This document shows, piece by piece, positions 5,585 through 10,212 of a DNA stretch of 10,212 nucleotides. Position numbers and translations under genes: made by a program. The notes under the pieces were generated by a model that ran no database searches, was not told the DNA's origin, and was given only the letters and a program-made list of their open reading frames with translations. Position 1 is the first letter of the stretch. Each line of letters opens with the position of its first letter. The stretch covers positions 1 to 10,212 of the forward strand of contig JBBKWQ010000318.1 of assembly GCA_037969115.1 (NCBI GenBank). Direction: 5' to 3'. The stretch is from JBBKWQ01 sp037969115 (GTDB lineage Bacteria; Actinomycetota; Acidimicrobiia; Acidimicrobiales; Ilumatobacteraceae).

Positions 5585-6778
5585 ATGTTCACGGGAAATT
5601 CACCCGGTCGTATCCGGGTACTCATCGTCGGCGTCGCGCTGGCATTGGTTGTTGCGGCGTGCGGCTCTGACAACGAGGGGACCGACACCAGTGGCACTGA
5701 GGCGACCGCCACCAGTGACACCGACGCGACCGCCACCAGTGACACCGACGCGCCCGCCCCCAGTGACACCGAGGCGAGCGGCGACGGAGTCGCCGTTTCG
5801 CTCATTACGAAGGACAGCACCAACCCGTTCTTCGTAGCCATGCAGGAAGGCGCGAAGGCCAAGGCTGACGAGTTGGGCGTTGACATCACAATCGGCTCAG
5901 GCCGGGCCGAAGGTGATGACCAGGGTCAGATCGATCTCATCGAAAACGCCATCGCCGCGGGTCAGGACGGAATCCTCATCACGCCGATGTCGGTCAACGT
6001 CAATCAGGCGATTCAGAAGGCCCGCGACGCTGGTCTCTATGTGATCGCGCTCGACACGCCGACCGATCCGCCGGACGTCGTCGACATCACTTTCGCAACC
6101 GACAACTGCCTGGCTGGCGAAGCCATCGGCGAGTGGGCTGCCGGCAAGCTGAACGGCGAGAAGGCTGTGATCGCCCGACTGATCATCTTCGACGACCGTA
6201 CCGTTTCGGTGGACTACTGCCGTGACAACGGCTTCCTCAGAGGCATGGGAATCGACATCGGCGAGCTGACCGTCATCGGCGACGAGGCCGAGACGGGATC
6301 CTACACGACTGGCGCTGGCGGCGAATATGAGATCGCCTGTATCGAGGCAACGGGCGCCAACGAAGAGGGCGGACGCACTGGCATGGAGACCTGCCTGTCG
6401 AAGAACTCCGACATCAACGTCGTGTACACAATCAACGAGCCAACGGCGTTCGGTGCGGCAGCAGCTTTGGAGGCGGCCGGCAAGACCATCGGGGAGGACG
6501 TGATCATCGTCTCGGTCGATGGTGGGCTGGCCGGCGTCCAAGCGGTCCAGGGGGGCAGCATCCAGGCGACATCGCAGCAGTACCCGCTGCGCATGGCGAG
6601 TCTGGGAGTCGAAGCGATTAAGGCGATCGCCGATGGCGATGCCCCGCCGTCGAACACGTCAGCCGATGGGACGTTCTTCGACACAGGTGTCGCTCTCTGC
6701 ACCGATGACCCGATGGACACCGTGCAAGCTGCGCCGCAGGAGACCGCGCAGTACTGCATCGACAACGCCTGGGGTTAA
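5585..6778 (+). CDS. frcB: Sugar ABC transporter substrate-binding lipoprotein, FrcB-like
   Basis: A 397-residue type I periplasmic-binding-protein lipoprotein of the CUT2 (ribose/fructose) class. The signal peptide has RIR followed by a hydrophobic stretch and lipobox VAAC, with Cys26 as the lipid-attachment site. A low-complexity Thr/Ser/Asp/Ala linker (about 31-68) follows, then the binding domain. Family landmarks: STNPFF (78-83), ALDTP (155-159), ATDN (171-174), NEEGGRT (259-265), TINEP (282-286), VSVDGG (309-314) and TSQQYP (329-334). The order and wording match rhizobial FrcB, which binds fructose, mannose and ribose. Relative to the FrcB I remember, there is an extra segment around 236-256. 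The mature domain has six further cysteines (175, 212, 252, 270, 372, 391), which could form disulfides outside the membrane. It is the first importer gene; a hairpin separates it from the permease gene. The exact sugar is an inference from the family. Confidence 0.92.
   Translation: MFTGNSPGRIRVLIVGVALALVVAACGSDNEGTDTSGTEATATSDTDATATSDTDAPAPSDTEASGDGVAVSLITKDSTNPFFVAMQEGAKAKADELGVDITIGSGRAEGDDQGQIDLIENAIAAGQDGILITPMSVNVNQAIQKARDAGLYVIALDTPTDPPDVVDITFATDNCLAGEAIGEWAAGKLNGEKAVIARLIIFDDRTVSVDYCRDNGFLRGMGIDIGELTVIGDEAETGSYTTGAGGEYEIACIEATGANEEGGRTGMETCLSKNSDINVVYTINEPTAFGAAAALEAAGKTIGEDVIIVSVDGGLAGVQAVQGGSIQATSQQYPLRMASLGVEAIKAIADGDAPPSNTSADGTFFDTGVALCTDDPMDTVQAAPQETAQYCIDNAWG
5678..5773 (+). 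repeat. 24-bp tandem repeat encoding the lipoprotein linker
   Basis: Four consecutive 24-bp units lie at 5678-5701, 5702-5725, 5726-5749 and 5750-5773. Units two and three are identical; the first and fourth are diverged. Each encodes an eight-residue ATATSDTD-like block, giving a flexible, acidic, Ser/Thr-rich tether between the lipid-anchored cysteine and the binding domain. The identical central copies suggest recent expansion, so copy number may vary between strains. Confidence 0.85.
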
Positions 6779-6798
6779 CCACCCGATCCACGATCTGA

Positions 6799-6827
6799 GG
6801 GGCAGCAGCCTGAGAGGCTGCTGCCCC
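6799..6827 (+). terminator. Intercistronic hairpin between frcB and frcC
   Basis: GGGGCAGCAGCC (6799-6810) pairs perfectly with GGCTGCTGCCCC (6816-6827) around a TGAGA loop. It sits 20 nt after the binding-protein stop and 22 nt before the permease start. No T-run follows, so it is more likely a partial terminator or a 3'-end stabiliser than a full stop. This arrangement is well known in binding-protein operons, where it yields more binding protein than membrane components. Confidence 0.75.
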
Positions 6828-6849
6828 GATTGTCACGAGGAAGACCGAG

Positions 6850-7899
6850 GTGACGATGACAACAGCCACTCAAGACTTGTCGGATGAGTTCGCTGAGCGA
6901 TCGGGATTTGTGCCGAAGATTCAGTCGACGCTGCACGGATATCCGTACCTGAGTCCGCTCTTCGTTCTCGTCATCGCGATGATTATTTTCACGATGTTGA
7001 ACGATCGGTTCATCCTCGCGACGAATCTCTCCTTGATGACACAGCAGACCGTCATTGTCGGAACTCTTGCGATCGCTCAGACCCTCATCATTCTGACTGC
7101 CGGCATCGACTTGAGCATCGGCGCCATCATGGTGTTTGGACAAATGATGATGGCCAACCTCGCCGTGACCGCGGGTGCGTCGAATGTAGCCGGTTGGGAT
7201 CTTCCCGGACCGGTCGCGATCGTAGCTGGCATTATTCTCGCGATGATCGCCGGGGCCGCCAACGGATTCGTGATCGTCAAGTTCGGACTCCCACCGTTCA
7301 TCGTCACTCTCGGCACACTCAGCATCTTCACGGCGCTCAGCCTCATCTTCTTCAAGGCCCGAACCATCCAGGGCCCTGAGCTGCCGGAATCCTTGAAGGT
7401 CATGGGTACTGCGTTCAAGATCGGACCGTTCCAAATCATGACAGGCGTGCTGGTGATGCTCGCCGTCTACGCGATCTTCGCCTACATCTTGAAGAGCACG
7501 GCCTGGGGCACACACGTCTATGCTGTGGGCGACGACCGTGAAGCGGCTGACCTCTCGGGTATCAACACCAGTCGTGTGCTCTTCAGCGTCTACGTCGTCG
7601 CCGGGCTGATCATCGGAGTCGCAGGCTGGATCACGATTGGTCGCGTCGGTTCGGCCAGCCCCAACGTTGCTCCCGACATCAACCTTGATTCCATTACCGC
7701 TGTTGTCATCGGCGGAACTTCGTTGTTCGGCGGACGCGGCACGATGATCGGCACCCTGCTCGGTGCGCTGATCGTCACCGTGGTCCAGAATGGACTGGCC
7801 CTCGCCGGCCTCGACCAGGCGTATCGAGTCCTCGCGATCGGCATTCTGGTCATCGCCGCAGTCGCCCTCGACCAATGGATCCGGAAGGTGAAGGCATGA
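6850..7899 (+). CDS. frcC: Sugar ABC transporter permease, FrcC-like
   Basis: A 349-residue CUT2 (RbsC/FrcC) membrane subunit, presumably a homodimer forming the sugar channel. Hydrophobic segments can be seen at roughly 33-50, 66-84, 86-105, 121-143, 149-168, 195-214, 244-265, 284-312 and 325-342. Family landmarks are LTAGIDLSIGA (82-92), PPFIVTLGT (148-156), the cytoplasmic ATPase-contact loop YAVGDDREAADLSGI (224-238), DSITAVVIGGTSLFGG (280-295) and the C-terminal DQWIRK. The closest match I know is FrcC of the rhizobial fructose importer. Two starts are possible: GTG at 6850 with GAGGAAG six bases upstream, or ATG at 6856 with GAGG five bases upstream; they differ by two residues. The stop overlaps the ATPase start as ATGA. 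Confidence 0.92.
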   Translation: MTMTTATQDLSDEFAERSGFVPKIQSTLHGYPYLSPLFVLVIAMIIFTMLNDRFILATNLSLMTQQTVIVGTLAIAQTLIILTAGIDLSIGAIMVFGQMMMANLAVTAGASNVAGWDLPGPVAIVAGIILAMIAGAANGFVIVKFGLPPFIVTLGTLSIFTALSLIFFKARTIQGPELPESLKVMGTAFKIGPFQIMTGVLVMLAVYAIFAYILKSTAWGTHVYAVGDDREAADLSGINTSRVLFSVYVVAGLIIGVAGWITIGRVGSASPNVAPDINLDSITAVVIGGTSLFGGRGTMIGTLLGALIVTVVQNGLALAGLDQAYRVLAIGILVIAAVALDQWIRKVKA

Positions 7900-8708
7900 C
7901 GGTGGTCGAGCCACTTCTCAGCGGACGTGGCCTCGTCAAACGCTTCGGAAAGGTCGTCGGCCTCAACGGGTCCGACATCGACTTGTTTCCAGGCGAGGTG
8001 CTCGCAGTCATCGGCGACAACGGGGCGGGCAAATCGACGCTCATCAAGTGCTTCTCCGGCGCCTATGCGCCCGATTCGGGCACCATGCACGTGGCCGGCA
8101 AGGAGGCGCACTTCCGAAGCACTCACGACGCCCGCGCCGCCGGAATCGAAACTGTTTTCCAGACGCTGGCAGTCTCGCCGGCTCTCGACATTGCAAGCAA
8201 CCTCTACCTCGGTCGTGAACTTCGGAAAGACGGGATCCTCGGCAACGTGTTTCGGATGTTGGATACGAAGCGAATGCGCACCGAGGCCACCCAACACTTG
8301 CAGGACCTCGGCATCGGGACCGTGCAGAACATCAGCCAGGCCGTCGAGACACTTTCGGGCGGCCAACGCCAGGCCGTCGCTGTGGCACGCGCAGCCGCGT
8401 TCGGAAGCAAGGTGATCATCCTGGACGAGCCGACCGCTGCCCTCGGCGTCCGCGAATCCGCTCGTGTCCTTCAGCTGATCCACGATCTCCGTACCCGCGG
8501 CATGCCGGTCATTCTGATCTCGCACAACATGCCCCAGGTGTTCGAGGTAGCTGATCGCATTCACGTGCAACGCCTCGGCCGTCGGGCTGCCGTCGTGACC
8601 CCGGACACACACGATATGAACGACGCCGTTGCGATCATGACCGGCGCACTGAAAGTCGACGAGGCTGACCAGGCCCTCGGACCTGTGCGGGTACCTGCAT
8701 CGGCATGA
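7896..8708 (+). CDS. frcA: Sugar ABC transporter ATP-binding protein, FrcA-like
   Basis: A 270-residue cytoplasmic ATPase with a single ABC domain, as in FrcA (about 260 residues) and unlike the two-domain, roughly 500-residue RbsA/XylG type. Motifs are complete: Walker A GDNGAGKST (40-48), Q-loop Q89, signature LSGGQ (153-157), Walker B VIILDEP (173-179, catalytic E178) and switch H210. I chose the ATG at 7896, which overlaps the permease stop (ATGA) and follows GGAAGG at 7882-7887; the frame extends seven codons upstream to 7875 but that would lie inside the permease gene. The C-terminal tail (about 252-270) carries no recognisable regulatory domain. One-domain ATPases would pair as a homodimer with the FrcC-like permease. 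Confidence 0.92.
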   Translation: MTVVEPLLSGRGLVKRFGKVVGLNGSDIDLFPGEVLAVIGDNGAGKSTLIKCFSGAYAPDSGTMHVAGKEAHFRSTHDARAAGIETVFQTLAVSPALDIASNLYLGRELRKDGILGNVFRMLDTKRMRTEATQHLQDLGIGTVQNISQAVETLSGGQRQAVAVARAAAFGSKVIILDEPTAALGVRESARVLQLIHDLRTRGMPVILISHNMPQVFEVADRIHVQRLGRRAAVVTPDTHDMNDAVAIMTGALKVDEADQALGPVRVPASA

Positions 8709-8716
8709 CCCGACTC

Positions 8717-8737
8717 AGGCGCGTATGACGCATGCCT
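8717..8737. terminator. Weak bulged hairpin between convergent frcA and the oxidoreductase
   Basis: AGGCGCGT (8717-8724) can pair with ACGC (8728-8731) and GCCT (8734-8737), giving an 8-bp stem with a 2-nt bulge and a 3-nt loop, 9 nt after the ATPase stop. The two genes converge across a 110-nt gap, where a terminator is expected. There is no T-run and the stem is imperfect. Confidence 0.3.
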
Positions 8738-8818
8738 CATGGGAGCGGACCACCAGCGCCCGGCGACGTGGCGCCCTCGGATGTTGCCTGCGCCGGTATC
8801 CCGATCCGAATCGCCGTG

Positions 8819-9844
8819 TCAGAAAATCTGCTCCACCTGTGCCACGCAGCCGGTCTGCAGCGCCTCCAACGCGGCCATTGCTGCCGCCAGTGATCGCACT
8901 CCATCGAGACCGGTGACGCGCGGCTCGTTGCCGTTGTGGATCGCCCCATCGAAGGCTCGGATCGTGGAGAGATAAAGATCGACGCGGAGGGGGATGGCAA
9001 CCGGTGATGTCAAGCTGCCGTGATGGATCGTTACCTCGCCGACGGGGTCACCAGTCATCGACATCACACTGCTGATCGCGCCCTCGTCGCCGAGGATGTC
9101 CAGACTCGTCGGCAGATCGTAGTTGTCGTAGGCATCGTGCGTTTGGACGATCACGTCGTTGCTCCATTCGACGACCGTCATCACCGAATCCGGTGCCGCC
9201 GGAACATCGGGCCCCGTGCGGGCTGCTGCCCTCACCGTCTGCGCCTGCCCCCCGATGATCGCGGCGATCGCGGCCACATCGTGACTAAAGACGTCGAGAA
9301 CGACGCCGCCACCGACTGGATCGTCGATCCTCCAGCCGCGTAGGTGATCGGGCAGTCCGACCGCATGGCTCACATGAATCGCACGAATGCTTCCGATCTC
9401 ACCCGAGGCAACGATCTCCTTCATCGCCATGTGCACAGGGCTGGACGGGAGATGGTGATTCGTCGCAAGCACGACCCCCGCTGCTCGGCATGCGTCCACC
9501 ATCGCCCTGGCATCGTCTACGGAAAGTGCGAGAGGTTTCTCGGCCAAGACGTGTTTACCTGCGCGCGCCGCAGCGATGACCTGGGCGTGATGCTTGGCGT
9601 TGTGCGAGCTCACGTACACCGCGTCGACATCTCTGCGCGCCACAGCGTCCTCGACTGAGGTTGTCCACTCGTCGATTCCGTGTCGCTCGGCATACTCGGT
9701 GGCCCAATCGGCGCTACCGGACTGGACCACCTTGAGGTGTCCACCGTGCGCACGGATCGCAGGGATCATCCGTGTCGCCGCGATGTCGCTGGCACCGATG
9801 AGCGCCCATCTGGTCACGAGTGTGGACTGATCAGAAGCGCTCAT
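8819..9844 (-). CDS. Gfo/Idh/MocA-family NAD(P)-dependent oxidoreductase
   Basis: A 341-residue cytoplasmic sugar or inositol dehydrogenase-type protein. The N-terminal Rossmann domain has ALIGASDIAA (14-23), followed by VSSHNAKHH (78-86) and the family hallmark AEKPLAL (101-107), whose Lys is usually catalytic. The C-terminal domain has GGGVVLDVFSHDV (178-190), where D184 and H188 match the usual GGGxxxDxxxHxxD substrate site. I chose the ATG at 9844; the frame stays open to 9937 but the extra residues (Arg/Ala/Pro-rich) look non-coding. It converges on the importer genes, so it is not in their operon. Proximity suggests oxidation or epimerisation of the imported sugar; the family spans many substrates, including glucose-6-phosphate derivatives, inositol and xylose. 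CCACA and TGTGG arms (9857-9870) just upstream could be an operator. Confidence 0.87.
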   Translation of the reverse strand: MSASDQSTLVTRWALIGASDIAATRMIPAIRAHGGHLKVVQSGSADWATEYAERHGIDEWTTSVEDAVARRDVDAVYVSSHNAKHHAQVIAAARAGKHVLAEKPLALSVDDARAMVDACRAAGVVLATNHHLPSSPVHMAMKEIVASGEIGSIRAIHVSHAVGLPDHLRGWRIDDPVGGGVVLDVFSHDVAAIAAIIGGQAQTVRAAARTGPDVPAAPDSVMTVVEWSNDVIVQTHDAYDNYDLPTSLDILGDEGAISSVMSMTGDPVGEVTIHHGSLTSPVAIPLRVDLYLSTIRAFDGAIHNGNEPRVTGLDGVRSLAAAMAALEALQTGCVAQVEQIF

Positions 9845-10102
9845 CCATCGATGATTCCACAAAGCTGTGGGTGCGGGGGCCGTCGCTCGCGCGCTCGGTC
9901 TGAGGATTTGTTTCACCCCCACCGCCTGACCGCGCAACGCACCGGCGAATCATTGTCCGGCCTCGGCGAGAACGCTCGGTAGCGGCTCGGGTTGGCCGCC
10001 ACGAGCGACCGCTCCTGATCGGCACGTCAAGCGCGCCACGTCCGCCAGATCAGTCATCCAGCACCCGTCTGTCATGGGCTGATCGCTGCAGCACCGCTCG
10101 GG
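9845..10102. other. Divergent intergenic region with an imperfect inverted repeat
   Basis: No convincing gene lies here in either direction. It must hold the promoters of the oxidoreductase (leftward) and of the gene starting at 10115 (rightward). An imperfect inverted repeat spans 10015-10053: CTGATC, GGC and ACGT pair with ACGT, GCC and GATCAG, with two small bulges and a 10-nt loop. A small dyad, CCACA/TGTGG, lies at 9857-9870 close to the oxidoreductase start. Either could be a regulator site. Confidence 0.35.
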
Positions 10103-10108
10103 TACGCT
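10103..10108 (+). promoter_or_regulatory. -10 box of a leaderless gene
   Basis: TACGCT lies six bases before the ATG at 10115, the position expected of a -10 element whose transcript begins at or next to the start codon. No ribosome-binding site is present between them. I see no good -35 hexamer at 17-18 bp. The same layout occurs at 3381/3395. Confidence 0.45.
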
Positions 10109-10114
10109 TGCGGC

Positions 10115-10212
10115 ATGGCTCGCACACTCGATCTTGCGCCGTGGGCCGGCCGCTGGGTGGCGGTCGACGCCGAGAGCCACGTACGGTCTGACGCCGCAGC
10201 GTTGGCCGAGCT
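10115..10212 (+). CDS. Start of an unidentified protein, cut by the window end
   Basis: Thirty-two codons are visible from an ATG, beginning MARTLDLAPWAGRWVAVD and remaining open at the edge. The AGRWVAVD stretch, with a following acidic/Ala-rich helix, recalls small DUF5678-like proteins of high-GC bacteria, but this is too short to be sure. The -10-like TACGCT just upstream supports a real leaderless start. No function can be given. Confidence 0.55.
   Translation, partial: MARTLDLAPWAGRWVAVDAESHVRSDAAALAE

Noticed and set aside
6775..7914. A 379-codon - strand open frame opposite the permease gene
   Set aside because: Its Asp/His/Arg-rich translation is the usual antisense product of a hydrophobic membrane protein; the + strand permease is certain.
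7590..8612. A 340-codon - strand open frame across the permease/ATPase junction
   Set aside because: It is antisense to the ATPase motifs and resembles no family.
1..10212. tRNA, rRNA, CRISPR array, toxin-antitoxin or defence genes
   Set aside because: No cloverleaf, spaced repeat array or matching protein motifs were found on either strand.

Overview
The window comes from a high-GC bacterium. Several traits fit an actinobacterium, possibly of the Ilumatobacter/Acidimicrobiia kind: many GTG starts, 4-nt stop/start overlaps (GTGA, ATGA), a lipoprotein signal followed by a Ser/Thr/Asp/Ala-rich linker, and TANNNT -10 boxes sitting directly before start codons as in leaderless genes. The taxonomic placement is an inference from style, not from a marker gene.

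Layout. The left end (1-434) is mostly non-coding. It has a perfect 12-bp hairpin (17-46) and a decayed fragment of the C-terminal maturase domain of a group II intron reverse transcriptase (about 201-443, + strand). A leftward block follows, on the - strand: a YghZ/Gpr-type aldo/keto reductase (2306-3331), then a class I mannose-6-phosphate isomerase (1076-2143) coupled by a GTGA overlap to a FrcK-like P-loop sugar kinase (435-1079). From a short divergent region (3332-3394) a rightward block begins: an unrecognised (beta/alpha)-barrel, aldolase-like protein (3395-4378), GTGA-coupled to a PfkB-family sugar kinase (4375-5397). After a 187-nt gap with its own promoter comes a complete CUT2-type sugar ABC importer closely resembling the FrcBCA fructose/mannose/ribose importer of rhizobia: binding lipoprotein (5585-6778), permease (6850-7899) and ATPase (7896-8708). 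A 12-bp intercistronic hairpin separates the binding protein from the permease. A convergent Gfo/Idh/MocA dehydrogenase (8819-9844, - strand) closes the cluster, and a new rightward gene starts at 10115 and runs off the window.

How the parts fit. FrcB, FrcC and FrcA import a hexose or pentose. The FrcK-like and PfkB kinases could phosphorylate it, ManA would connect mannose-6-P and fructose-6-P, and the barrel protein could cleave the PfkB product into trioses. The Gpr-type reductase would handle an L-glyceraldehyde-3-P-like triose, and the Gfo/Idh enzyme would oxidise or epimerise a sugar before phosphorylation. Import of a fructose/mannose-like sugar is well supported by family resemblance; the downstream pathway order is inference. 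No transcription factor is encoded in the window. I see no tRNA, rRNA, CRISPR array or defence system. The most novel-looking element is the barrel protein/PfkB pair.
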